A stretch of DNA of 64,000 bases from contig NC_135497.1 in NCBI RefSeq assembly GCF_052857255.1, positions 542,552,207 to 542,616,206 of the forward strand, given 5' to 3'. Position 1 is the first letter of the stretch. The number at the start of each line of letters is the position of its first letter. The stretch comes from Amblyomma americanum (taxonomy: Eukaryota; Arthropoda; Arachnida; Ixodida; Ixodidae). The notes under the pieces were generated by a model. That model had not been told where the DNA came from and searched no databases. It was given only the letters and a program-made list of their open reading frames with translations. The translations under genes were made by a program, and so were the position numbers. Below, in pieces: positions 1 to 11,344 of the stretch.

Positions 1-326
1 GGCTTTTAGGCATATTCATTACTTTAAATGGCACACGTGATATTCGCTTTGCCTCGCCTCGCCAACAGTATAAAGAAAGAGGGATAAACTTGCCCAATTT
101 TCGATTCTGTGTAACGATTCCGCAGCTCTTAACCCTAACAAGACAGAACCGACTGTGGATTGCCTTGATTTGGATTCTTAAGGAAATGCAGTCACAGCCT
201 TGCCAAATGTAGCCGTTTCGGCGGTTAGCTGGTTCGTCTAGGCTAGCCACCAAGCCCGTCGCAGCAACGCTGTGTCGCAGTGCTCGTAGCACGTGTGTGC
301 GTTGACATCGTGGTCGTACTTCTGAG

Positions 327-2501
327 ATGGCAGCCACCGTGTTGACAGCGCAAAAAAATTCCGCTCCTCGCCTGCGATTTACATTCGCAGACGATTTAGC
401 GTTACTTAGGGAGGTAAACGCACAAAATCCCTTCAAGGACGCTGCAGAGTGGAAAAACATTTTGAGAAATGTGAATTTCGCCTGCGGAAAGCCGTTCACT
501 GCCCGGGCCTTGAGAGAAAGGCTCGACCTTCTTCTGGGCCAGTTCATCGCTAACGACAGAACGAACTTGCGCAAGTAAGTAGCCGATTTTTTCATGTAAT
601 GCTTATACTCTACCTCGAACATACTTGCAGTTCAGTAGATGCACCCAACCCCTCGAGCTCGCCACTACGGCCTCTTTTTCACTGCGCCGCCATGGTGGCT
701 CAGTGGTTATAGTGCTCGGCTGCCGACCCGAAAGGCGCGAGTTGGATCCCGCGCGTGGCGGTCCGCATTTCGATGGAGCCGAAATTCTAGAGGCCCGTGT
801 CAGAACTCAGCACGCATCACTTAGCCGATAGGGTGCTTTAAAATGCTAACTAGCGAACACAGCAAATATTATTTCATGCAACGTTGGCTTTGGCAACTTG
901 TTCTCTGTCATTTCCGTGCGGGCAGATTTTGCAACCAATAGTAATATTTTTTTATCGATTACTTTTTGCCGGTGGATCCTTTGAAGTTTGAAATAAATCC
1001 ACCATACCCATATACTGGGCACATAAATTCTAGATTGTAATTTTTACTGTTTCTTAGTGAATTAACAGTCCGTAATCATTTTCGTACATTTGTCGAAGAA
1101 AAATTCTTGCCGTTTTCTGCTGGAAAACGCACTAATTGCATTCAGTGACGCCTGGGTACTGTTTGCAGGAAAAAAAAACTAAATTGGGTGAAAACAAAAC
1201 AAGGCTCTTGAAAGCCTTAAATGAGATGTGAAGTGTGTATACAGATGGCGCTTACACCTTTTTCTCTGTATGAATTAGCAAATTTATTTTGTACCGTATG
1301 AATCCTCCCAGGTCAGGCACAGAGGAGGAATATGAGGAGAAGGAGAAGCTCCTGCAGGAGATCTCTGACCTCGCAAGAGAATTTCGATACAAGTGTAAGA
1401 GCCGCAAGGCACAAGCTGCTGCAAATAAAACGTTTGCTACAGGAGTGCGCGACAATGCCTGCGCCGCTGCTGCAAGAGTGTCACCACATCACAGTGACTC
1501 GTGTAAGGACACACCAACTTCCTTTTCTGTTCACTTGCTAAGCATGATGTAAGCGTGAGTCATTCCGCTTTAGTGTGGTACATAAACATTGCCCACTGCA
1601 TGAAAAGAACAACAAAGAAATAAGTGACATACATAAATAAAAGAAAAACACAAGTGACTGTAAGTGTGCAGATTTCTGTATTTGGCGTTATTTTTTATCA
1701 TCAAACCTACCAGCACTTGATGTGTATCAAGTGGCAAAGGTCATGGCGTATTTGTGCTGAAATGCAATTTATTGGGAAGCACCCATTGTTGTAACGGAGG
1801 GTCTACATTTTCTCCTTATTTTTCAGACCCAACACCATCTGGGACTGCCAACGACACTCCCGAAACAGCATCTTATGTGCTGCAGCAGATGTGCAGCGAC
1901 AGAGATGTCGTTGATGATTATTTCACGACTGACGCTGAAAACTTTCAGAGTGCGCAGCAAACGGCTAGCGCAAATGTTACGACAGACGTACAAGAAGAAA
2001 CTGAGGAACATGAGCCCCAACCTACAGCTGAAATGAAGCGAAGTAAGCATACTTTTCATTTGAGCTGTATCATACCACGTTGCATATTCAAACTGTTTCA
2101 TTAGTCAATCAGTTTGTGCGACTCAGACGTGCTAAATTCTTTTGCCAACATGCAAATGTGGATCTGTCTTGCTCTCCTGCCTCGATTTTGTTCTTTTGGT
2201 GCATTGTCATGCATTAATTCGATTTGGAAAACATACTTTTGCAGGAAAAAGGAAGCCAAAAACAGCGGGCGATGAAAACCACGAGTTTTTGGAAAAAAGA
2301 TGGAGCCATGAAAGGGCAATGAAGGAGAAAGACATGCAGCTCGAGATGGAGCGTGCTGCACTTGAAAAGGTGCGCCTCGAGATTAAACAGAGGCGCTATG
2401 AAAAAAGACAGCAGATGAAGTCCATAAAAATGGAAAATGAATTCAAGCTGCGTGAGCTGGAATTGGAGGCTCGTGCCAACGAAGTACAAGCAAGAAGGTA
2501 A
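327..2501 (+). CDS. Myb/SANT-like Harbinger accessory protein, four exons
   Basis: Four exons join without a frame break: 327-574 (donor GTAAGT), 1312-1502 (acceptor CCTCCCAG, donor GTAAGG), 1827-2042 (acceptor TTTTTCAG, donor GTAAGC) and 2245-2501 (acceptor TTTTGCAG), giving about 303 residues. Exon phases agree at each junction. The first 80 residues look like a Myb/SANT or MADF-like helical DNA-binding domain (FTFADDLALLREV at the start, then a basic helix with ALRERLDLLL). Exon 2 begins with an acidic SGTEEEYEEKEKLLQEI segment typical of these proteins. Exon 3 is acidic and low in complexity. Exon 4 is a highly charged coiled coil of about 75 residues. An AATAAA at 2594-2599 is a likely polyadenylation signal. 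The likely role is partner of the convergent transposase; a domesticated host gene is possible. The frame is fully open, so this gene may still be expressed. Confidence 0.75.
685..803 (+). repeat. tRNA-derived SINE, family B, in intron 1
   Basis: The copy starts with a GCCGCCATGGTGGCTCAG tRNA-like head. It has an A-box-like TGGCTCAGTGGT at 695-706 and a degenerate B box (GTTGGATCC, 741-749), then the family-B body (GAAATTCTAGAGGCCCGTGT). It is truncated at the 3' end. The same family recurs at 28.03 and 28.33 kb. Confidence 0.8.
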
Positions 2502-2799
2502 CAAAATGAGGCGAACAGTGCAAGCCAGCAAGCACTAGTAAATGTGTTGAATTCAATTGCAGAGAAATTATGCAAAGACTAAAATGACAAGAGAATAAAA
2601 TTATTATCCGACAGAACTATGTGCTTTTAATTGCCTCCATTATAATGCATTTATACAAACTGAATGCAAAAAAATCTTTCACTGCATGCTGACAGCACTT
2701 CCTGCTGCCAATACATGCCAAAGCTGCTGATTTCATATTATGGTGGCCCACAGTGGCTGCTTATTGGTAATAGAGCTCAGTGGCTGATTCCTAGAATGC

Positions 2800-2900
2800 A
2801 AGCACTGTATTGTACAATGCCCATGCACGTTAAGGAACCCCGGAGAATCTCAATTTACCACTTCAGCGTCCCTCATAGCTCAAGCGGCTTCGAGAAGTTG
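2800..2900 (+). repeat. Degenerate SINE 3' body fragment (family B)
   Basis: The stretch reads like a decayed family-B tail: TGCACGTTAAGGAACCCC, then a GTCCCTCATAGCTCA-like segment. The tRNA head is not recognisable. It lies between the polyadenylation signal of the Myb-like gene and the transposase 3' end. Confidence 0.45.
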
Positions 2901-3047
2901 CGCGCCACAAACAATATAAAACGCATTATTAATACTAGGACAGCTCATTTAGTTCATGTAAGACAAAGAAGGTTTTAAAGTGAAGCAAGTACTGCGCACG
3001 GTAAAAGTTCAATTAATAAACACTGAACCAATCCTGAGCATTTTTGT

Positions 3048-5311
3048 CTATGACTGGTTTGGGTGGAGATAATCAAAGAGGCATGGTGGCTCCAGGTCAA
3101 AGTAGTTAGAGACTTGGTTACCATACATGCAAGCATGGCAGTTGGTGAGAATGACGGCTACCCTGTACATTCTAGGCACAGCCTGCAAAAGCAGCCTTTG
3201 ATTTTTTTTGAAATCAAGAAAAGCAAACTGGGAAATTACTCTCCCGAATCCCCATTCTACAGCCTGCCTAACTGTACTCATGGCAGCATTGAAGTTTTCT
3301 TGAGCAGTTGTGAGCCGTGCACCTCCATATGGTTTCATGAGAAGCGGCCGCAGGGGATATGCAGGGTCCCCATATATCACTGCATCATTTCCAGGTACCA
3401 GCTCCTCAAGTGTCTCATAAAGTTTGCTTTCTCTCAAGATTCCAGAAATGAGACAAAAATTTGGTGCATACCATGTTCTGTAATATTACCGGAACAATGC
3501 TCACAGCAGCACATCTGGTAAGCAGACACTGAATAGAATACTTTATATATAATAATATCATTGCGTATTAAATCAGAGCAAAATTAATATTGCGTTATAC
3601 ACACTCCGTGCTTTCTTTATGCTTTATGTGTGATAGGGTACCAAACAGAGAGAGAAAAGCAGGAAGGCAGGCAGGTTTACTAGGTAACGCCCAGTATGCA
3701 ACCAGACACGCAGGAAAGGGAACAAAGGGAGAGAAAGGAAAGAAAGAAGAATAGAAAATAATGACACAACAGACATGTGCAAAACTGAAATACAACAGAT
3801 AATGCCGACAGTGATTCTGTTACCACAATGAAACTTACCAGCATCATGCGTGCTGCCTGGATATGGCCCGTCAAGCTGACAGATGAGCCCATTGGGGCAC
3901 ATGAGGGCTTGATACTTCAGTGCGTGGACTCTCTTGTGCCCAGAGAAGTACACTCTTTGACCTTCTGATGGCCGACATATGGGACGTGCCGTTCCATCAA
4001 TAAATGCCCAGCAGTTGTCCAGGGGGGCACCTTTTAAGTAAACTGCCTGAAATGAGAGACAATGAGATGCGATTAAGCTTAATCACATGTTTAGAGACTT
4101 CAAGGAATCACATGTTATAGTTTAAACCGTGGTAACCAGTGTACAAAATATTATGGTGATAGAATATGGAAAGAAAAACTGCAAGTACTGGGTAGTAACA
4201 CGTGATTTAGTCAAATGGCATGCAGTGATACCACACACTGCTTGGTGAGCGCTCCCATCGTCTGAGAATTTTTCTTGCCCTGTTCATCAACCACATCACA
4301 TGAGACGCAACTGAGATATAGGAACTGCTAAAGTGTTGACACACAACCATATCCTAAGACTTCACATGGACAACTGTGCATATTGTGTCTTTTACATGAC
4401 TCATTTGGTTTTGGTTTTATGGGGGTTTAACGTCTCAAAGCGACTCAGGTTATGAGGGACTCCGTAGAGGGGGGCTCCAATTAATTTCGAGCACCTGGAT
4501 TTCTTTAACATGCCCTGACATCGCGCAGCACACAGGCATCTAGTTTTACATAATGCAACGAAAATGACACACATAATGAGAGCCCTCACCATGCTTCCGC
4601 AGGGTCATCTCCTAAGGAAATAGCACAGCAAAAAGGGAGACCTGCGCAGTTTCCGCCTGAGTGTACTTGACGCCACAACAATCAAGCACTTTTCACAGCA
4701 ACGAATCTGGCTTCTAGATTTCTGCAACTCATTCATTACATACTAAGACTTCTATTCATAGTGCTATGTAAATTCCTTCTTTTTTCTTTCTGCTGTGAAT
4801 GTCATGCGACATGCAGAATAAAAGGGTAAAATGAGAAACTTATGTTGCTCATTTCTTTCAAATAAGACGTGCTCAGCCACTTGTGACACAGCAGATTGTC
4901 AAGCAGTGATCCAAATCTCTGCTCGATGTGCAGCATTGTTTTGTTTGAAATGCTCGATATTACTGAGTAGTGGCGGCCAAAGAATTCCTGCAGATCGCAC
5001 AGTCTGTTCGGGTAGGCCAGTCGCCGCAAACAGATGCACAGGCCTTCTCGCCCAGACACTCGCACTCCCTGAGCGCTTGTTATGTATTCGGGCACTTCTA
5101 AAGCGTTCACAAGCGTCCGAAAGTCCGCTTTCTCGAACCTAAAGTGACTTCGGAACGTGCTGTCGGGCATGGTGTCCAGATTCAGCAGGCCGCGCCTGGA
5201 TGCATAGAGTCTGCATTGCTGTTCACGCTCGCGCATCATCACGGCTTCGATGTCGTCCCAGCTTAAAAACGCTAGGCAGTAGGGGTCCGAAAGGATGCTA
5301 GTACGCACCAT
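3048..5311 (-). CDS. Harbinger DDE_4 transposase (HARBI1-like), three exons
   Basis: Cut-and-paste DNA transposase. Exon 1 runs from ATG at 5311 down to about 4850 and encodes the N-terminal helix-turn-helix region (FRFEKADFRTLVNALEVP, then LCICLRRLAYPNRLCDL). Exon 2 (about 4049-3843) has the first catalytic Asp in FIDGT and the block GHKRVHALKYQ..GPYPGSTHDAG; it ends at a strong GTAAGT donor. Exon 3 (about 3445-3048) has the second Asp in GDPAYPL and the Glu in VEWGFGRV. The DDE triad is therefore complete. At the natural exon-3 junction, next to GILRESKLYE, the acceptor reads TG instead of AG; an in-frame AG 11 bases further in could be used at the cost of about four residues. The exon 1-2 junction could not be fixed. 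A SINE piece lies in intron 1. Confidence 0.75.
4410..4560 (-). repeat. SINE 3' fragment (family B) in transposase intron
   Basis: Read on the minus strand this is the family-B tail, ending in a GGGTTTAACGTC-type block (seen here on the plus strand as GGGGGTTTAACGTCTC), with TGACATCGCGCAGCACACAGGC matching the body of the intact copies. The tRNA head is missing. Confidence 0.65.
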
Positions 5312-5596
5312 GACGTTATTAAGAACCTCGCTCGGTTCGGTTACCTAAAAAAAGTCTGGCCCTACCTCCACTGTGCAGAGTACGAACCATTTGGCCACGC
5401 AACCGGCGATCTGCGTGATTCGACTTGGATAACCTTGGCCGTGCCTTGGCTAAATAGAAAAAAAACTTTGTCGGAACATATTTTCACAATTTAACACCAG
5501 ATGGCGCCACTGCAACCTACGCTATCATTGCGTTCAGGTTGGCATACGATAAACTAAATGTGGCCGTGCGACCTCTTCTGTTACCTCCCGCTAAAT

Positions 5597-5634
5597 GCTT
5601 GCGTATAGCGTACGCAAGCGCTCATACGCTATAC
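5597..5634. repeat. Overlapping palindromes, possible transposon terminus
   Basis: GCTTGCGTA (5597-5605) pairs perfectly with TACGCAAGC (5611-5619). The overlapping GTATAGCGTA pairs with TACGCTATAC (5625-5634). The cluster lies about 290 bp upstream of the transposase start, where a Harbinger terminal repeat would be expected, but no partner was found at the left side of the window. Confidence 0.4.
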
Positions 5635-8201
5635 TAAAAGTCTGTAATATATTTCGTGCGCGGGAACGTAAGCACGACCGCTACCAATTTAAATTTCTCT
5701 TTCCGCATGTATCTCAGAGGGATTGGCGGGATAAAGGGCTGACCGTAGTATCTCTCTGCTATTGGTACCTGCCTGAATCAAAGCATTATGTGCACGCTTT
5801 TATTACATTCTATGACACTTGGCCAAGTGGCTGTCACACGCGCCGAGAGAAACATTCCCTCCTCAGTAGGCATTTAGCAAGCCAGGGGAGGAAATAAGTG
5901 CATGGTTTGTTTGTTGGTTGGAAGCACAGGTGGGTGCCCTCGGAGGTGTTAGGTCATGGCGCCGAAGGGCCGTTAGGCTGACGACCTAAACCTCTACAAG
6001 CTGGATCACACCACATACTTCCGGTGTCTGAAAAACCGCGAAAAGCACTCTAAGGCTAGTAGCTGGCAGGTCCGAAACGGACCCTTAAAGTCGTGGAGGA
6101 GCCCGAGGTAGCTGACCCCGGGTTACGTTTTCCTGTCTCCGGCGGTCGGAGCCCGTTGCGCTTGTGGATGGTCGGGCATCCCGTGAGTGGAGCCGCACCA
6201 ATGGGCAATCTCCATACTCTCTCCCTGTCCTTGCCAGACACGCCAGCAATGGAGTCGACACAAATGAAGGATCAGAGCCAAAAGTCGCTGTCCCCATTCC
6301 CATCCCAAATCATCACGGGAGTCTTCCCGGGCCCGCCACCCCGGCTGTGGGTCGCTATGTAGCTTTTTACACCCCCCCCCCCCCCGCCCCTCATTTTTTT
6401 TCCTTTTCCCCACCTACGTGTGGCAAAAGTATACTATTGCTTTCGGGCATTTTCATTTAAGATTCGATGAAGCCTGTTATACTTCAGTGGTGCAGGCAGG
6501 GGCTTGTTGTTTTTCATTTTTTTAGGTTGCCCCACCCTAATATTTGTGAACATAATGCTTATACTGAACAAAAAATTTTCTCTGTGATGGAGCACCAAGA
6601 CGGTATCGATATAAGCGCGGGCGCGTGCTAAGCGCCGGCACAATTAAGGTGAATGCCGAACTAAATGTCATGAATAACATATCAATTTTATCCTTTTGAT
6701 AACGTAAAGACTTCGATCCTGCACTACAACCACGCTGTGGAAGTATGCTGGATGACGTTTTTTAGCGGCCGCAGGGCAGTAATTCAAGCCTATATGCAGG
6801 CGCCATAGAGTTTCTTACTATTAACTAGAGGGAAAGCTGGCGCCCGCCTATGGGAGTTTGCATGGAGCTTCCTCGAGACCACCTTATACTCCAGTGGCGC
6901 TCTAAGCATCATGGGGTGGAGAGCTACCGACGGCAGAACCACAACTTTTAGCCAAAAAATAATGCAAAAACAAACGTTGTTCGATAATCAAGAATTCCCT
7001 TGCATTCAATATCAGGTCTATAAATTGCAACAAACAAGCAGAAAAGAAAGTAAATATAAAATATGCCAAAAATAAGTGATGGCTTGACTCCTATTGGCCA
7101 AGTATTGCAGACAAGAGCCATTATTTCGTTCTTAACAGGCACTTTCTTAAAAAGAAATATGTTTGTGAAAAAAATATTGTCGCTCCATCATTTTAAGAGG
7201 TTTTTAATGGCACTGCAGAAACCAAAAACCTTTTATTGGCGTTGTTGCTTCTGCGTTTTCGCTACTATGGCTTTTGCGCACTACTTTTGCGCAAAATTCG
7301 TCTGCGCCGTGGACGGAACTGAACATCTCAGAAACGCTACTCTTTGTTCCCGAATGAGAAAAACGACTGTCCCGCACCGGCTTGAGAACATGCCGGTTTG
7401 GTTTAAGTTGTTTTCGTTTCCATGACCGACGTACAAGTACCACACGTAACACATTTCTTGTTATAAAACATTAGCGCCGCAAGCGTCCCAGTGAAAATTT
7501 CACGCGCATTTCAGTTACTGTATGCTCTATATGGCCGAGATCAAGTTGAGTGCAGTAGAAGTATTTGTGTTAGCCATTTTGTAAAACCCAAAATGCAATT
7601 GTCATATGGCCGCCTTATCGCTACACGTTGCGCAGGCGTGCGTCAACAAATTAGGAAGGTAGTCAAGACTAAGGGCGTCGTCACCTGAGGGACTTCATTT
7701 CCAATCAGTAAACATATTTTTACTGCTACTTAGTCTGTGTAGCTCAATGCAGACGAAGCATCTCCAGACGAGGGATGCCCCTTCTTGTATATGCTCACCG
7801 CCAACGCGCGTACGTATCTCGTCGCGCATCAGTACTATATATGGCTTGGACTTTGCTCGGAGACGTGCGCTCTCCGCGCGGCGTTTGTGGGAAGAATGAG
7901 CGCCGCTGCAGTTTTTTATTTTTTAAAATTGTTTTTAGGGGAAAGGAAATGGCGCAGTATCTGTCTCACATATCGGCGGAGGCAATTTCCACTTCTCCGA
8001 ACAACCACTATATCTCCGATCTCTCCATACCCGGCAGGGCGTCTCCGGGCTGTCCCTCTCCTGCTGGCGCTCGAGCGACAGCGCCTGTAGACGGGACGCT
8101 GAGGCGCCACCGAACGCTTGCCTTGTGTCTTTACGGTTGCCGCGCGTGCAGGCTGGTCGCCAGTTCCTCTTGGTTCAGTCGCGAGACGCGACATCCGCGA
8201 C
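5635..8201. other. Non-coding stretch; unclassified GC-rich block at 5.9-6.4 kb
   Basis: No convincing gene. 5900-6360 is GC-rich, unlike its neighbours, and ends in a C14 run at about 6372; it looks like an unclassified repeat (perhaps a LINE 5' leader), but no coding domain is visible in any frame. 6780-6935 has short inverted segments of a possible MITE. 6460-7910 is otherwise AT-rich and featureless. 7915-7982 is a minus-strand scrap of the family-A SINE 3' end (GGGGAAAGGAAATGGCGCAG). Confidence 0.4.
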
Positions 8202-8598
8202 ATGACGAAAAGGAAGAAGTATAAGCGATTGCTTTACGATACAACTAGTGATGTGCCGGTGCGGACAAGGCATAGGCAAAAATGCGAGGAAGCGGAAAGC
8301 AGTGCTCTTGCAGGGGCACAGTTCAGCTCCGATATTTCATCTGAATCGGAATGCGAGGAAAACGTGCCGACACCTCACCCTCTGCAGATAAGTGAACCAG
8401 GCGCGCATGCGGCTGCAGTGACAGAAGAAGCTAGCGGCTCGCAAGCCCGCCAAAGATCCAGTGCAGCAACGCTTCCGGACTACAAGAGCCAGACTGCTGG
8501 GAGTGAAGATCCGGACGATAGCTCCTCGCGGGATTCTTCAATGACAACCGATGACTCCGACCCCAGAGCCGATGAAATATCGGAAACGAGAAACGAAC
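8202..8598 (+). CDS. Probable first exon of the EnSpm transposase gene
   Basis: The frame starts at ATG 8202 with a short basic stretch (MTKRKKYKRLLYD), then continues as a Ser/Glu/Asp-rich, low-complexity segment of about 130 residues. It remains open to TAA at 8621 but contains a GTGAGG donor at 8599, so the coding exon probably ends at 8598. Basic and then acidic Ser-rich N termini are seen in animal EnSpm transposases. The link to the main domain 10.5 kb downstream is an inference from position and strand. An unrelated small host exon is the alternative. Confidence 0.45.
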
Positions 8599-8876
8599 TG
8601 GTGAGGCTTGTAAATGTATAAACCGCGGTTGTTTGAGCCTGACAATTCCGTGTCGTCGTGTTGAATGCAGGATCCCCATGCAGTCCTCGCAGTTTTCTTT
8701 CCCTTGTTTTTTTGTCTTTTTGCTAACTTTCTGCTTATTGAGAAGGCTTGCACTTAGTGAAAGAACTTTATGAATAAACGAATAAAGTGCGGCTGGGCTA
8801 TATATAGTTAGTTATTTGTAAAACTTTTGCAGTGCAGAAATTATAATATCAACCTCTCACAATTCAGATATGTTGA

Positions 8877-8980
8877 CCCGCTGCGGTGGCTCAATGGTCA
8901 GGGCACTCGGCTACTGACCCGGGCTACCTGAGTTTGAACCCAACCGTGACGGCCTCGTTTCAATGGAGGCGTAACGCGAA
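8877..8980 (+). repeat. SINE family A, 5' half (interrupted)
   Basis: tRNA-like head with an A box at TGGCTCAATGGT and a B box at AGTTTGAACCC, ending in GGAGGCGTAACGC followed by GAA. The other half resumes at 18076. Set against the intact copy at 63573-63890, the two halves join exactly once across the inserted MITE. Confidence 0.85.
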
Positions 8981-9689
8981 GGGCTCATTCACACTTGAGC
9001 GTCGCAGAGGTCGCGCGACTGTTTTTTGGTAGAAAAGCTACAGTCGCGGGCCAGTCGCTCGCTGCTCGATTTTGCAGCCCCGCGACTGCGAGTCACAAAC
9101 CGCTGAACCAATCAGCGAGCGAGCCGAGCTTTCGGCAACGACACCGCTCGCGGGTGCGCCGAGCGACGAACTGCGCTAACTGCTCCTTGGCTGCCGTAGT
9201 CGTCGCGAAGCCTAAAAGGTTTCACATCGATGCCGCTGCTGAGGGTGTTTCGGAACTGACCAGCGCTGTAACCGAGATGCTACTTTCGTCACGGCTTTAT
9301 TGTGAACACCGTGTCATGATGATATAAAAGTATGCTCGATTTCCGCGACGCAGCGGAGAAAGCAGACGCGAGGCGATCGAGCCACTTTAATTGGGCAACA
9401 GCAGCAAAGCGGCTATGAGAAGAAATTTGCTTGTATCCAGCAGCTGGGTATTGGTCAACCACCCTCAAAACTGATTCATTTTTGAATTTCGACTTCCCAT
9501 AGCATGCTATGAACGCGAACAAAGAACATACTAGCGCATTTTTCTGGCGCTGGCGGCCGGCATCCAGGCTGGCTGGCAGGCCGCTTGTACAGCCGCGGTG
9601 CACATTGCCGCTATATATTATGCGTTGCATATTGTAATCACTCAGTTCAGCCCTTGGGCGCGGCCAGGCAGCCACAAAACCACGGGACG

Positions 9690-9926
9690 TGACGTCACGA
9701 CAGCCGGAGGAAAAGCTGGGCCCTAACTCGCGCGGTCGCGCGCGGCCGCAGCCACCACCTGACTCCCGCTCCTCCCGCTAGGGGCGCTGCGCCGGCGCGT
9801 GACGTCACGGAGGAAAAGCTGGGCCCCAACTGGCGCGGTCGCGCGCGGCCGCAGCCACCACCTGACTCCCGCTCCTCCCGCTATGGGCGCTGCGCTATGA
9901 TTGACGTCACGGCATATGTATAAAAG
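9690..9926 (+). promoter_or_regulatory. Promoter-like tandem repeat: three TGACGTCA sites plus TATA box
   Basis: Perfect CRE-type palindromes (TGACGTCA) lie at 9690-9697, 9800-9807 and 9902-9909. Two copies of a unit of about 103 bp (starting at 9706 and 9809; GGAGGAAAAGCTGGGCCC then a CpG-rich block with GCGGCCGC) separate them. A TATAAAAG box follows at 9919-9926. The order looks like a duplicated proximal promoter firing rightwards. No ORF follows before Gypsy-1 begins at 10064. Confidence 0.5.
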
Positions 9927-10063
9927 AGCTGCGCTCCTTCGCCGGGGCAGTCTTATACCCCTCTCACACGGGCATTTCGAGGGCCCTCGAACCGATAGTC
10001 TATCGACTCAAAGGCGATCGAGTGCTGCTACATGGGCAGTTTCAATGGCGATCGAGTCAATAG

Positions 10064-11186
10064 TGTGACGTTCCTTGTGTGTGCTACGAGGGTCCGCGTT
10101 CGACGGCGCGGCGTAGACGGAGCCCCCAGTGGCGGCGAAAGGACAACCGGACCCCCTTTCATGTTTCTACTGTATATGGCTGCAAGCAACTTGAGTGAGA
10201 TGGCTTTTGGGCCTGCCGCCGTGGACCGCACGGAGACGACCCAGATGACAGTGGCATCATCAATTACCGAGCCATACTCGTTGAGAGTGAACGACCAGAA
10301 CGAAGGGGTTTAAGCACAACCGGATCCCCTTTCCATACTGTCGGCACGAGTCGAACGACGCCGCCGCCGCCGCCGCCGCGGGGAAACGGGCGTTATCTTC
10401 CCCAACTGCCGTGGCCGTTCCAAGGGGGCCTCGTTTCGGCGGGCCTGGCCCCGTGGCAAGACGGCGGGCATCATCAATCAACCCTCCCGAGCACATCCCA
10501 GGACAAGGGACCACTTTCCCGGCCTTTTAGCGACCTCGCGTTCCGGCCTTGAGGGGCGAGTGTCATTTGATGGAGAACGGAGGCTGGTGACCCGCGGGAA
10601 CCGACAGCGGGCCAGAGCACGCCTTACCACAGCCGACGCTATGCGCTACCTCGACGACAACCTTCTTTCCCTCGGACTCAACACGTGAGGGGGGCGAGAC
10701 CATAAGTGCGGTGGTGTGTTTGTGCGCCCAAGTGAAAGCCCTAAGACCCCCCCCCCCCACCCACTCCGGCGTGGGCGTCCTCACCCTAGGGAGTGTGGGG
10801 ATAAGAGGATATAAAAATCGACAAAGAGTACCGAAGGAGGAACGCTCAGGACGACATCGTTCGCCAAGGGGGCCTTAAGAGGATATAAAAATCGACAAGG
10901 AGTACCGAAGAGAGACGCTCAGGACGACATCGTTCGCCAAGGGGGCCTTCAGCGCCGAAGCCCGACGGCGTGCAGCTTCTGCCAGCAACCGTTCGAGCTC
11001 AACTCTGGAGCCCCTCCATCGTCCCCATGAAGTCGTCGGCACGTAAGCTCGGACGCCCCAGCCTCTGATGTTTAATCATAATCAAGTGTAATTATTGAAT
11101 ATATCTGTTTGTTTAAACTGAGCCATACAGTGTCTCATTGCCTCTCCGTCCCGTGTGGACCTGCGCATTATGGGGGGGTCATCACA
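10064..11186 (+). repeat. Gypsy-1 5' LTR
   Basis: Starts TGTGACGTTCC and ends ATCACA. It is 1123 bp, against 1039 bp for the 3' LTR. The excess is mostly a tandem duplication of 73-74 bp (10802-10875 and 10876-10948); each copy carries a TATAAAA box (10810 and 10884), so this LTR has two potential core promoters. Small differences in GCC-repeat length and in C runs make up the rest. Confidence 0.92.
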
Positions 11187-11187
11187 C

Positions 11188-11203
11188 TGGTGTCAGAAGT
11201 GGG
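11188..11203 (+). other. Gypsy-1 primer-binding site (tRNA-Leu type)
   Basis: TGGTGTCAGAAGTGGG begins one base after the LTR end. It is complementary to a tRNA 3' end reading CCCACTTCTGACACCA, the pattern of tRNA-Leu isoacceptors. The assignment is from memory of tRNA sequences, not from a search. Confidence 0.7.
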
Positions 11204-11344
11204 GTCTCAAATGCAAATGTCCTCTGAATGCTGCGACATTCATGACTTCAAAATTGTAATCAAAAGGGAATCACGGGACTGATTGTGGGACTTTTACCCC
11301 CATTTGAGAGGCTTGAGGCACCGGAGGGCTTGAGTGAAAAAAAA

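Larger units (their letters stand above)
327..5311. mobile_element. PIF/Harbinger DNA transposon, coding core
   Basis: Two convergent spliced genes, a Myb/SANT-like gene on the plus strand and a DDE_4 (HARBI1-like) transposase on the minus strand, are the standard two-gene content of animal Harbinger elements, in which the Myb-like partner helps the transposase enter the nucleus and bind transposon ends. The 3' ends of the genes face each other around 2.6-3.05 kb. I could not find matching terminal inverted repeats in the flanks; the left end may lie outside the window. A GC-rich palindrome cluster at 5597-5634 may be near the right end. SINE fragments sit in introns of both genes. Confidence 0.75.

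Noticed and set aside
1..326. Left terminal inverted repeat of the Harbinger element
   Set aside because: No match to the right flank (5312-5900) could be found by eye; the end may lie outside the window.
5900..6460. GC-rich frames of 60-98 codons on both strands
   Set aside because: All six frames are open by composition; no domain, splice pattern or similarity was recognised.
10032..10313. ORFs inside the Gypsy-1 LTRs
   Set aside because: They are repeated in both LTRs, lie in promoter and leader sequence and resemble no protein.
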